This document shows, in pieces, positions 52,625-63,638 of a DNA stretch of 64,000 nt. A program made the position numbers and the translations under genes. Each line of letters begins with the position of its first letter. Position 1 is the stretch's first letter. Location: positions 100,723,926 through 100,787,925 of the forward strand of contig CM041292.1 of NCBI GenBank assembly GCA_023052935.1. The letters run 5' to 3'. Source of the DNA: Piezodorus guildinii. Taxonomy: Eukaryota; Arthropoda; Insecta; Hemiptera; Pentatomidae. A model generated the notes under the pieces. The model was not told where the DNA came from. It did not search any database and saw only the letters and a list, made by a program, of their open reading frames with translations.

Positions 52625-53225
52625 TCAGAAAGTGGATAGTTTCACCTATTTAGGAAGTATAAAAAGCGCTTCTAATGATGTGTCCCTAGAAATAATGGAG
52701 AGAATAGTCAATGCCAATAGATGCTATTTGGGGTTGCGGAGACATCTGAGGAGCCCGTTTTTATCCAGGCAAATGAAAATCATTTTGTATAAGACCCTCA
52801 TTAGACCAGTATTAACTCTGAACTCTCAGCCTCTTAACCATGGACCGTATTTAAAATACCAAAGAAAAAAGAAATAACGGTCTTTGAAAGAATGATATGA
52901 CATTATGGAAAATTTTCGAAGGAATTAATGTAAATGGAAAATGGAGAAGACGTACGAAAGAGAGGTGTACGAAATGTTGGGGGAGCCTGATGTGGTTTCC
53001 TGAAAGACGAAAAGGCTCAGATAGACCGTACATGTGGCGAGCGTGAGTGAGACGGATCCTGTTAAGAGGCTGCTTGACGGAAAGTTGGACCATACCAGAG
53101 GAAGAGGAAGACCGAGACTGTGATGGTCAGATGCTGCTGGCGCAAGATGAGAGGAGTATCGAACGTCCGTGACTGGAGGGCGTTGCATTAGATAGAGCCG
53201 TCTGGCGAAAGCTCCTTAAGAAGGC
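52625..53225 (+). pseudogene. RTE-like LINE pol C-terminal fragment
   Basis: Opens with VDSFTYLGSIKSASNDVSLE, then IMERIVNANRCYLGLRRHLR, SPFLSRQMKIILYKTLIRPVL (split over two blocks), and a decayed SETW region. Frameshifted downstream blocks follow, including VFERMI near 52880 and GRGRPR-type code near 53095-53115. The YLGS-I...EI--RI--ANRCYFGL pattern is typical of RTE-like insect LINEs. It lacks the catalytic box and is dead. It abuts repeat X on its left. Confidence 0.7.
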
Positions 53226-55079
53226 TAGGACCCACATAGGGTTGTAATGCCATAAAAAATAATAATTAATAAAAGCCTGTAGCCGGAGAGGCGTAGATGG
53301 AAAGATTATAGATAGTATAAAGAATTTAACCGATTTTATCTCATATTTCCAGGTTAATAGCCCAATAGTGACTGACAACCATGTTTTTGGTTAAATCTTA
53401 CCGGAGTTGAACAGAAAAATAAATAAATAAAAGTTAAATATGCAATTACTGACAAAAGAGTAAACTACAAAATGACACTGGTATAAACTGACCCATTGAT
53501 GAGCAAGTTAACCAATCGAACAATTATAGATAAATAGTGTAAAAGAATTTTATCTGTGATGAAAATAAATGTTAGAAATATTTTCTACTTGTCAAAAATA
53601 AATTATCAGAATGTTGAAATAGAGGGATTAATGAGCATAAAACAGCAGCTCCAAGCCTGTACGATTAACGATTACACGTTAAAGACCCTTATCCAAATTA
53701 TACCTAAATAGACAAAATTAGTGATCCCATTGTAGCATCGTCTAATTAGCCGCGGCAGCATAAAGTTACGACAAATAAATAAACACACAAGCAAATCTAG
53801 CTAATTATTATATCCCTTTAAATCGCTCTTTTTCAACCACTTTTTCCTTCCCCGGTCAGACAATAACCTCGTACTGCAGAAATACCAATTTTACTGTATT
53901 TTTATGTTATTTCTAATGAATTATCTATTTATTTTTTCTTTATGGTTTGATTCGTGAAAATATACACAGTTTATAATTTTAATTTATTATTTTAGTTTAA
54001 CTTTTGATGTTTAAATCTATGCCTACACTGTTCTTGTCATCAGACTTTCATTTTATTCTCAAGCAACTTCAGTACTAGGATAATAAAGACATTTTTAGTT
54101 TTTTTTTTCCTTAAACATGTGTATTTTGTAATAATATAAATATCTGCTTACAATAAAAATCTCTTAATTTTCAGATAGAACTTATGTAACAGCTAGTGCT
54201 TTCTAAAGTCTCTATTGTATACAGACATTGTTAGAAGCGATATAAAACCAATTATGTCTATATCATACCTAATAAATATAATTATGTAATAATAATAATA
54301 ATAAAACTTCAATATAGACAAATTCAATATAAACTATTGGTTTATTGATTGTAATTTAACTCACCCATTTATATATTATATCTAACTGTATTTGAAAATT
54401 CTTTCATTGATTTAATCTACGGAGGAGAGTGATATTCGTGTTTAGAGAGCGCCAGATTTTTTTAAAAACATATTCAAAGATTTTAATAAGAGCAAGAAAT
54501 TCTAAAGATGAAAAATTATCTATGAAAAACATAAGTTCTAATTCTTTGGTGCTTTCCTATCCCGTTTTATACTGTAATAATGAATCGAAAATATCTATGT
54601 CATAAGACGAAAAAGAGATAATGTCATAAAAAAATATTAACATAGGATAAAGGTTTGTGTAAATTATCAATTACGAAGTAATAATATTTTTTCTAATTTA
54701 GATCCGACAGAGCACAGTTAAGGAACACAATTGAAACCCAAGTTAGTTTACACGGGCCATCAGCTAAAATTAAGCAACCATTGTCTTCTGCCTATGTTCA
54801 ATAGAATCAAATTAATTGGACCATCGCTACGTTGTGTTCTCAACAACTTCATTTATTATTCCATTGTTGGGTCTACCGATAAAGACCGTATTCTTCAGAT
54901 AAATATTCATAGCCCGCTGCTCCTTTAAATATTTTATTTAGCTCCCCTTCTCCACCCCTCACCCTCAGGAACGAAAACTGAAAATAACAGTAAGGAATTA
55001 ATCAGGGCTCAGTAACCCAATACGAGGAAGGGGTTCAGAAAGTTTCTCAATTTAATAGTTCTTGGAAGCCAGTTTTCCT
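53226..55079. other. No gene seen
   Basis: AT-rich. Open frames at 53127-53378 (minus) and 54731-54928 (plus) have no recognisable motif. Confidence 0.45.
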
Positions 55080-55998
55080 AACACGCTCCCAATGTCCTTA
55101 AATAAACTTCCATCACAGTGGATTGAAATTCATCTTACGGACCTAAACCGAAAACTCCTGTAAGACTTCGATTTAAAAGTTTAAAATAACTCTGACAACT
55201 GAACGCTTGAGGCAAAAAATATTCTGGTTATATAGACTACTGAACATAACACCACAACTTTCCGTCGCAAATAAATTATTAATTTACAAGACTATTATTC
55301 TCAAACCTATGTGGATCTACGGATCTAAACTATATGGAACTACTAATGTATACAATCTTTTCAGTCAAAAGTCCTTAGAACAACAGTCAATGCTCCCTAT
55401 TATGTTACAAACTAGACCTTACATCATGACCTCATTAACCATTATGTCCTTATGATCTCATCCCATCCAAGTTCCCAATCATCCACCAGAAACTAACTCT
55501 TCATTCCTAATCCCTTGGCACAGTCCCTATTTAGCTTCAACCATCCTTATAACCCTCCTCGTAGGTTGAGACGGCAGTGGCAGAGACATCTCTTATAAAT
55601 ATGCAACTGGTGTGCCAGAAATGTTAGCTTTTCCACTCATGCCTGAGATTGTGTGGCTCTAGTGCTCTCTCGCATGCAGCTTACTGAGAGGCGCTGGGAT
55701 CTCCTAGCATGTGCCTCGACATCCACTTCTGGGTGTAGAGGTTTGATTTGGAGTTCCCAGAGGCAGTATGTAAATATTGTATTTAGGTATGTATTTGGTC
55801 ATGATTAATATTATTATTTTATTTATCTATATTTATTTTATTTTTCTTTCCATTTTTTAATTTACTTATTATTTTTTGTATTTTTTAAAAATTGTATATA
55901 TGTTTTACTCTGTGCATATAAAATGAATGGACTTCTAAAACTCATTGCCCAAGATAGTGGCATATTGAATTATTTCTAAATAAAGCAATTTTAAAAAA
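55080..55998 (+). pseudogene. Jockey-like LINE 3' fragment with 3' UTR
   Basis: ORF2 C-terminal relic. IHLTDLNRKLL (near 55130-55165) corresponds to the LGLLLDKRLTW block. FWLYRLLNITPQLSVANKLL, then IYKTIILKPMWIYGSKLYGT (55230-55340) is the thumb region (IYMTIIRPIWTYGVELWGS in the complete Jockey). A frameshifted PPRRLRRQWQRHL block is near 55555-55590, equivalent to that element's C-terminus. A 3' UTR and A-tail follow (AATAAAGCAATTTTAAAAAAA near 55980). It is diverged from the 33-38 kb element and is a different, older subfamily. Confidence 0.75.
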
Positions 55999-56899
55999 AT
56001 GAACCATATCCCGTTAAGCTACTAACAATTCAACTTAAAAAAAAGAAATATCAGGCTAAATGATTTAATTATTTTTAATAACTGATTGCTAATAAGTTAT
56101 AACATATGAAAATATTGATCTATGTAATTAATAAAACGTGACGACGCGTTAAGGCTTTCTTTACCAATGTAAATAAGCGAGCAGATTTATAGAATCGGTT
56201 CACATTAATCTTGATTAATGCCTCTTAAACAGCATTAATCACAAAGGGTATATGAGCCTGGTGCAAAGAATATCAAGTTAAAAGGCACCCTTCGTTTACT
56301 TCACTCACGCACTCTGAGAAAAAAACTGTGTAATTAAAGTAATTAGCCATTTAATTATACTACATACTACATCATTTATTTGTATAATTTATTTTTAAGT
56401 GTTTTGATATTACTAACATTTACTAAAATATTTATTAATAGCGTTGTTAATTTAAAAAAAATCTTTGTTTTTAAAATAATGATAATTTTCTTAAATCATA
56501 GCAGCACATAGCTGTATGTGTTAACAAATAACCAACGATGAACGAGTATGTAAATATTATTCAAAAGCTGCGAGTAGTTTTTTAGCTTCCTAAAAATTAT
56601 GAAAACTATAATTTTCGCTACACCAATAATGTGTACATAATAGTTTTCTAATATTGGACTGTTTTTGCTAATTTAAGTCTGATTAAGTGGATATGACCTA
56701 TTTAAATTATTTTTATAAATGAAAAGATGCATCCTAAGAAACAGAATGTTAAATAATTATTGATTACTTACAGTTGATATAAATAAATTATACTAGAAAG
56801 AAAGAAAGTAGAAACTATAAATAAAATCATTTGTCTGGAATACTTTGTGTATTATTTTTCCAGACCGTTAGTTATATATTTATTTTTTCGTCAGTAATT
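55999..56899. other. No gene seen
   Basis: AT-rich with no recognisable coding or repeat signal. Confidence 0.5.
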
Positions 56900-57565
56900 T
56901 CTTCAGTTTGAAGGTTTCCTCAACCAAACTCCTGCCCCAGCAGGTCCTTTCATCTCCGCCGGTCCATCGCGTCCTCCTCCGATAGCCCCCTACCAACCAT
57001 ACTCTCCACCAATCTATCCTTCCATCTAACTAGGGGTCTTCCTCTCCTCCCTCTACCATCTGCCTCCCAAGCCATAATTATTTTAGGTAAGCGATTGTCT
57101 CCCATTCGTTTCACATGGCCGTACCAACTTAGCCTTCTTTCTTCCATCACCCCAAGAATGTTGTGCTTTATTTCAAGTGCTTATAGTGACATTATTCACC
57201 CTTTCGATTCTCGATATCCTTGCCGCTCTCCTCCAAAAATCCATTTCAACAGAAAAAAAAATTTTCCCTGGTCTATGCTGTGGGCCATGTCTCCGAACCA
57301 TACAACATTATGCTCTCTACCAAAGCTTTGCGTATCAGTTTCTTCGTTTTTGTCAATATTTTTCTGTTTCAAAATAATGAGTTGAGCATTCCTACTGCTT
57401 TTTTTTCCCGCATGTGATCCTTCTTTGGTTTTTTGCCTCTGCTTCTGAATAGGTAACTTATATCCTCTTTATCTTGTGCAATTACTACCTGATCATCAGC
57501 AAATAATAAATGGTAATTTAATAATATTAATATTAACCAGTATTGCACCAGCATACCAAACTTAA
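56900..57565 (-). pseudogene. RTE-like LINE pol fragment
   Basis: Minus strand. The catalytic box is in YHLLFADDQVVIAQDKEDIS (57460-57520), then MREKKAVGMLNSLF. In other frames come KLIRKALVESIMLYG (about 57290-57340) and a decayed ETW/thumb block. The last piece is MMEERRLSWYGHVKRM, then GRGRRGRPLVRWKDRLVESM (56950-57150). The region between the YADD box and the thumb is shortened by deletion, and frames shift at least twice. Confidence 0.75.
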
Positions 57566-58573
57566 ACAATTATTCATTGTAGTTTGGTTATAAATCTATA
57601 CGTAACAATTAAGATGAAACGATAGGAGAATATTCTACTCTTGGTAGATATAGTTACTTAAAGAACAAGACATATTCAGACCGTGGAAGCCAAAATGCAT
57701 CGATTTTTAAAAACTTTATCAAAACTAGAACGATATGGAGGATAATAAAAAACAAAACAAGGAATGGTCAATATTACAGAACAGCTAAACAAATGTGTCT
57801 CATAGGAGATGGAATATTGCATCATAAGGGTAGAATGTCATCAATGGGATTTGTGGGATCAATGTTAACATGAATGTCAACATGAGCTCATCACTGTGAA
57901 CATGTATTACATCTTACAACGGATTTAATGTGATTTCACGTCAACAGAGGAACATTACATTTACCTTCCAAGCGAAGAAAAATCATGTTAGATATTATAA
58001 AAATATTTATGAAAAACAGTTTATGTTTTATATAAGCAACAAAATAAGTAGAAACAATACAGCTATGAAATTTTTGTTTGTTTGTTTTTCTTTGGATTGA
58101 ATGAATAGGAAATCCCATTTAACATTACAGTGTCCTACGGCGCACGAGCTTGGAAGTTTCGATTACACGTCACAGATGCGTTATTCTAGAAGCAGTTACT
58201 TCATGATGATCCTTAGATTTAGCGTCTTATTCAGGAGTCTAGATAGGTAGAATCACCTGCTTTTATTTGGAATATAAGGGCGATGATTGGTGCAGATATG
58301 TAGGGTATGTGTGTGTCTGCGGCCATTTTCTATCTTATTAAAAAAATATTCACATTCATCTGCATTTTGTTAACCTCTGTGCGAACCGAATTGTGTAACC
58401 TGTACACAACACCTGAAAAATGTATTTCCTATAATCTGTGTCACCTAAACCGTAGCGAAGATTTTAATATAACTCGCACAATTTTAGAAGGTTATCTATT
58501 ACATAAATATACATTTGGGAATACTTGTTCCAAATCAATTAGATTGTACAATATTTCACCTTAAATATAATAT

Positions 58574-58580
<7 letters not shown>
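57566..58580. other. No gene recognised
   Basis: AT-rich. The 85-codon frame at 58307-58564 has no recognised family and no splice context. Confidence 0.4.

Positions 58581-58648
<68 letters not shown>
58581..58648. repeat. (TA)n microsatellite
   Basis: About 68 bp of TA dinucleotides. Confidence 0.95.
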
Positions 58649-58652
<4 letters not shown>

Positions 58653-58861
58653 GTTCAGTTAAGACTGAGTTTTACAAAACGGGAAGAAGGCCACGGGTAT
58701 CCCAGAAAATATACGACAATAAATCTAAACTACCAGAATGATTAAAGCCCCATATGGAACCAACGGTTAGCGAATATGATTATTCGGTTAACTATTTAAA
58801 AACCAAGAAATTATAATTATTGGGGACTTAAAAATATGTGGAAGAAAAATGTGTGGGAGAC

Positions 58862-59613
58862 TTAAAAATACTAAAAAAAGATCTAGTATTCTTGTGGATT
58901 CCATCCCACGTGGGCATTGATGGTAATAAAGAAGCGGACAGGGCAACGAACGAGGGGGCTGGGTAGCCGAGTGGGTTAGCGCGCGTTGCTTTGACGCGCA
59001 TTACCTGTCAACCACAGAGAAACAAAAATTGGAAACCATAAAATTACGAGTTCGAGTCTCGGTACCGGGAGGACTTTTATATCGGCATTTATACCCCGCC
59101 CTCACTCCCTCTATAGCCTTTAAAGGCCGAAGTAGGAGTGAGAAAAAAAAAAAAAAAATCTGCGAAACAAGCTGCATTATCGAATATCCAAATCCATCCA
59201 ACTTACATCAAGGAAGACATAAAAAATTATCTAAAGGTGAAAATATGTCGGGCTTGGGAACAGACGTGGTCAGAAGTTGACAAAACAAATAAATTAAGAA
59301 AAATCAAGTCATCACCTTCTCCATGACATCATTGCGAAGTGATCGCCGCGATGAAACTGCTTTGGCGAGACTTCGTATTGGACATAATAGACTCACACAT
59401 GTCCATCTTATCCTCAGGCAGCCTAAACCAATGTGTGATATGTGCAGAGTGCCTCTCTCAATAGAACACATAATTGAGAATTGCCCTAAATTCCATGCAC
59501 TAATGGATAAATGTCATCTGCCAAGATCGCTATGTGAGAGCTTGAAAGACTCTAGTGAAACAAATAGTTCACTCCTGAGGTTCATTAAAGAATGTCATCT
59601 GCTCCGAGAACTA
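58862..59613 (+). pseudogene. LINE C-terminal RNase H region, split by a SINE
   Basis: Left of the SINE: DLVFLWIPSHVGIDGNKEAD then RATNE (58890-58960). This is the C-terminal part of a retrotransposon RNase H, with the conserved HVG-GN--AD block and its catalytic Asp. Right of the SINE: AKQAALSNIQIHPTYIKEDI and CRAWEQTWSEVDKTNKLRKI (59160-59310). After a frameshift come RRDETALARLRIGHNRLTHV, then MCDMCRVPLSIEHIIENCPK (59340-59490), the Cys/His motif that ends pol in RNase H-bearing LINEs such as the I, LOA and Outcast groups. The frame ends at 59613. The polymerase is absent. Confidence 0.8.
58964..59158 (+). repeat. SINE C (tRNA-derived, poly-A tail), inserted in a LINE
   Basis: The head GTAGCCGAGTGGGTTAGCGC is an A box of the class II tRNA type (Leu/Ser-like), and the B box is GAGTTCGAGTCTCGG near 59048. 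An unusually long A-to-B distance (about 70 bp) holds GACGCGCATTACC and an A-rich stretch. The body is GAGGACTTTTATATCGGCAT, CCCCGCCCTCACTCC and AGGCCGAAGTAGGAGTGAG, with an A16 tail. It disrupts the RNase H reading frame. Clear target duplications were not found. It is the only copy in the window. Confidence 0.75.
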
Positions 59614-60388
59614 TAAGGGAAAAAAATAATAAAAAAAATAAATGATAATAAAATTAAGAACAAAAAAAAGGAAATAAAAAAAATAAAAATTGGAATAAAG
59701 TAATTTTTAAACAATAGATAAAAAAAAATTGTGTGTTTTATCATTTTAAGCTCATTACAAAAACATCTGTTAATATAAATATATTCGGTGACCAAGAGGT
59801 TGAGCTACTATTTCAATACCCTAACCCTCACCCGTGAATAACTAAAGCAGATTAGTAAATTTATAGTTAACCATGTTCGGTGCGACTGTGCCCAAATTTA
59901 TTAAGTAGTTCTTAAATTTATATTAACAGCAGAGGTAAGTGAAGGTCATACGTTTTTTGAAACAGCAGTTGCCAGATATTCCTGGAAAACTTAATTTATT
60001 ATAGGTTATTGATTGTTTTTGGATTTCTGATTAAGGAAATATTTAACTTAGCAAGCTTGATGAAATAAACTGACGGTAATGAGTCATTCAACGTTCTATT
60101 AGCTATCAAGAACCCTAATTTAGACCCGGAAGTCAAATTTCATCCCTAAGTACTTCCGCATCCCTCGATATAGAACCCATGGAATCCAAGAGAGGGAAAT
60201 GTGCTGTTATTCAGACCAGCTGTCGCCTCCTCTTGCGTTCAATTGTCTACCAGCGAAATATTACTGAGCCCTGGCGTTACATTCCAGATGGAACGCGTTG
60301 ATGTGGAATGATCCCATTACATAGGTCGAGGCTGAGTACATACACACCTGAGCGCATAATACCAGATCAGATTTTCACCGAGTCGGAG
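59614..60388. other. No gene seen; fragment of repeat X near 59.93 kb
   Basis: AGCAGAGGTAAGTGAAGGTCA near 59930 matches the end of repeat X. Nothing else was recognised. Confidence 0.45.
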
Positions 60389-60396
60389 CACGTACT
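60389..60396. repeat. 8-bp target-site duplication, left, of hAT-type element
   Basis: CACGTACT, identical to 63631-63638. Confidence 0.95.
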
Positions 60397-60653
60397 TAGT
60401 GATGGGCAAATACTCAAAAAATTTGAGTACTGATTACTGTAATCAAATGATGCTCGCCGCTGATTACAAAATGTACTCAGCTTTCCTCCTGATTACTTTC
60501 TATTTTCCTCTGTAATCAAAATGTTCGTACTTTTGAGTACTTGATTACTTGAGTACTTGATTACTTTTTTATATGAGGTGGCCAGAATAGAGTATATTAC
60601 ATACATATATTAAGTTAATTTATATTAATAATTTCTTTAAGCCATCTTTTTTT
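60397..60653 (+). repeat. Left terminal inverted repeat of hAT-type element
   Basis: Near-perfect reverse of 63359-63630 over the outer 200 bp. It is rich in GATTACTTGAGTAC-type sub-repeats. It ends inward at TTCTTTAAGCCATCTTTT. Confidence 0.9.
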
Positions 60654-60803
60654 TCATATTGTCGATTATTTTAAACTTTTCGTTAAAAAATGTATAAGGG
60701 TAATTTATTATTATTAAGATGGTGGGTTTATAGATTATTGTAAACTCTTCAGATAAAATCGTTATAGGGGCCTATTATTATGTTTTTTTACACTTGGAAT
60801 TTC

Positions 60804-62345
60804 ATTTTAACTTTTTCGTATTTACTGGATAATAGGCTCAGTAGCTGGGTTGCCAATGGTTCGTTACCGATTATAATATTAATTTTAATCGCGCTCGCTC
60901 AAATATGGGTTTATTATAACTTTTTCGTATTTATTGGATACTAGGATCAGTTGCTGCGTTCCCAAAGGTTCGTTACCGATTACACTATTAATTTTAATCG
61001 CGCTCGCTCAAATATGGGTTTATTATAACTTTTTCGTATTTATTGGATACTAGGATCAGTTGCTGCGTTCCCAAAGGTTCGTTTCCGATTATACTATTAA
61101 TTTTAATCGCGCTCGCTCAAATATGGGTTTATTATTACTTTTTCGTATTTATTGGTTACTAGGGTGAGTAGCTGCGTTCCCAAAGGTTCGTTACCGATTA
61201 TACTATTAATTTTAATCACGCTCGCTCAAATATGGGTTTATTATAACTTTTTCGTATTTATTGGATACTAGGCTCAGTAGCTGCGTTCCCAAAGGTTCGT
61301 TACCGATTATACTATTAATTTTAATCGCGCTCGCTCAAATATGGGTTTATTATAACTTTTTCGTATTTATTGGATACTAGACTAAGTAGCTGCGTTCCCA
61401 AAGGTTCGTTACCGATTATACTATTAATTTTAATCGCGCTCGCTCAAATATGGGTTTATTATAACTTTTTCGTATTTATTGGATACTAGAGTAAGTAGCT
61501 GCGTTCCCAAAGGTTCGTTTCCGATTATACTATTAATTTTAATCGCGCTCGCTCAAATATGGGTTTATTATTACTTTTTCGTATTTATTGGTTACTAGGG
61601 TGAGTAGCTGCGTTCCTAAAGGTTCGTTACCGATTATACTATTAATTTTAATCGCGCTCGCTCAAATATGGGTTTATTATAACTTTTTCGTATTTATTGG
61701 ATACTAGGATCAGTTGCTGCGTTCCCAAAGGTTCGTTTCCGATTATACTATTAATTTTAATCGCGCTCGCTCAAATATGGGTTTATTATTACTTTTTCGT
61801 ATTTATTGGTTACTAGGGTGAGTAGCTGCGTTCCCAAAGGTTCGTTACCGATTATACTATTAATTTTAATCGCGCTCGCTCAAATATGGGTTTATTATAA
61901 CTTTTTCGTATTTATTGGATACTAGGATCAGTTGCTGCGTTCCCAAAGGTTCTGTACCGATTATACCATTAATTTTAATCGCGCTCACTCAAATATTGGT
62001 TTATTATAACTTTTTCGTATTTATTGGATACTAGGCTCAGTAGCTGCGTTCCCAAAGGTTCGTTACCGATTATACTATTAATTTTAATCGCGCTCGCTCA
62101 AATATTGGTTTATTATAACTTTTTCATATTTATTCGCTCTTAGGCTCAGCTGTTGCGTTATGGGGGGTTCTAACCCCACCATTCTATTAATTATTCGTGT
62201 GCTCACTCCAATATGGGTCTATTATAACTTTTTCGTATTTATTCGCTATTAGGCTCAGTCGCTGCGTAACCAGGGGCTCGTTACAGATTATACTTTTAAT
62301 TTTAATTGCGCTAACTCATGCAGAGGTTTTTTTTAACATGTTCGT
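60804..62345 (+). repeat. Tandem array of a 109-bp repeat, about 14 units, direct
   Basis: The shared block GCGCTCGCTC recurs at 60891, 61000, 61109, 61218, 61327, 61436, 61545, 61654, 61763, 61872, 61981 and 62090, always 109 bp apart. Two decayed units follow at about 62199 and 62308. Each unit carries TATGGGTTTATTATAAC, TTTTTCGTATTTATTGG and GCTGCGTTCCCAAAGGTTCG. The first and the last two units are the most diverged, as expected for array edges. Confidence 0.95.
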
Positions 62346-62842
62346 ATTTTTTTATATTTGAAAATATATTCACTTTTTAAAGGATTTTGTCAAGGTTATT
62401 AATGATTTCAGTCGGTTGCTTTAGAGTAGATTTTGTTTGAATTTTTTTCATCATATAAAAATAGGCGTATAAAATTGTTCTGTTCAGCTGATTTTTATCA
62501 AACTCCAAAATATTAAACTAATAGATAAATTTCTATATTGATGAAAAGGAATAGCGGTATCCCAATTGATGAAAAGTAACAAAAAACACGAAATAAACAT
62601 ACATTAGTCCAATTGACTAAAAAAACATTATCACATTCACTAACTTAACCCCCCAAAACCCAATACAGAAATTAGCATAGAAAAGAAACACGAAGAAGTC
62701 AAAACAAATCAATTTTTATCCGAACAAACTTAAAACCAATAAAACGTTTATCAGCCAAACCGAAAACAAAATACAGAAATTAGTACTAAAATCAATATAT
62801 TCTGGAAAGAGAAATGTTAAAATTAAGTGTGATAATCATAAG

Positions 62843-63331
62843 AACCGTTGGTAACGCAGCTATTTAGTCTAGTATCAGATAAATACGAAACAATTACAAT
62901 AAACCCATATTTGAGCGAGCGCGATTAAAATTAATAGTTTAGTCGGTAACGAACCTTTGGGAACGCAGCTACTGATCCTAGTATCCAATAAATACGAAAA
63001 AGTTATAATAAACCCATATTTGAGCGAGCGCGATTAAAATTAATAGTATAATCGGTAATGAACCTTTGGGAACGCAGCTACTTAGTCTAGTATCCAATAA
63101 ATACGAAAAAGTTATAATAAACCCATATTTGAGCGAGCGCGATTAAAATTAATAGTTTAGTTGGTAACGAACCTTTGGGAACGCTGCTACTGATCCTAGT
63201 ATCCAATAAATACGAAAAAGTTATAATAAACCCATATTTGAGCGAGCGCGATTAAAATTAATAGTTTAGTCGGTAACGAACCTTTGGGAACGCAGCTACT
63301 GATCCTAGTATCCAATAAATACGAAAAAGTT
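62843..63331 (-). repeat. Same 109-bp repeat, about 4.5 units, inverted arm
   Basis: GAGCGAGCGC recurs at 62913, 63022, 63131 and 63240, at a 109-bp period. These units are the reverse complement of the left array. Confidence 0.95.
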
Positions 63332-63358
63332 CCGAATCGTAAATCCGATATAATGAAA

Positions 63359-63630
63359 TAAAAGATGGCTTAAAGAAATTATTAATAGACCTAAAAATCG
63401 ATTAAACCAGTACTTAATAGATGTAGGTAATATTCTCTATTCTGACCACCTCATATAAAAAAGTAATCAAGTACTCAAGTAATCAAGTACTCAAAAGTAC
63501 GAAAATTTTGATTACAGAGGAAAATAGAAAGTAATCAGGAGGAAAGCTGAGTACATTTTGTAATCAGCGGCGAGCATCATTTGATTACAGTAATCAGTAC
63601 TCAAATTTTTTGAGTATTTGCCCATCACTA
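63359..63630 (-). repeat. Right terminal inverted repeat of hAT-type element
   Basis: Reverse of the left end, closing GCCCATCACTA at 63630. Confidence 0.9.
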
Positions 63631-63638
63631 CACGTACT
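63631..63638. repeat. 8-bp target-site duplication, right, of hAT-type element
   Basis: CACGTACT, the partner of 60389-60396. Confidence 0.95.

Larger units (their letters stand above)
60397..63630. mobile_element. Non-autonomous hAT-type element with inverted 109-bp repeat arrays
   Basis: The ends are TAGTGATGGGCAAATACTC and its exact reverse; TAGTGATGGGC-type ends with an 8-bp target duplication are the hAT signature. The inverted repeats extend about 260 bp with only a few mismatches in the outer 200. Inside, left to right: about 130 bp of single-copy DNA, about 14 direct copies of a 109-bp unit, a unique spacer of about 500 bp (62346-62842), then about 4.5 copies of the same unit in reverse orientation. 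No open frame of 60 codons exists in the element, so it must depend on a transposase from elsewhere. The almost perfect ends and duplication point to recent movement. Confidence 0.93.

Noticed and set aside
60804..63331. CRISPR-like or centromeric array
   Set aside because: Units are contiguous without spacers, the sequence is eukaryotic, and the array lies wholly inside a transposon with a target duplication.
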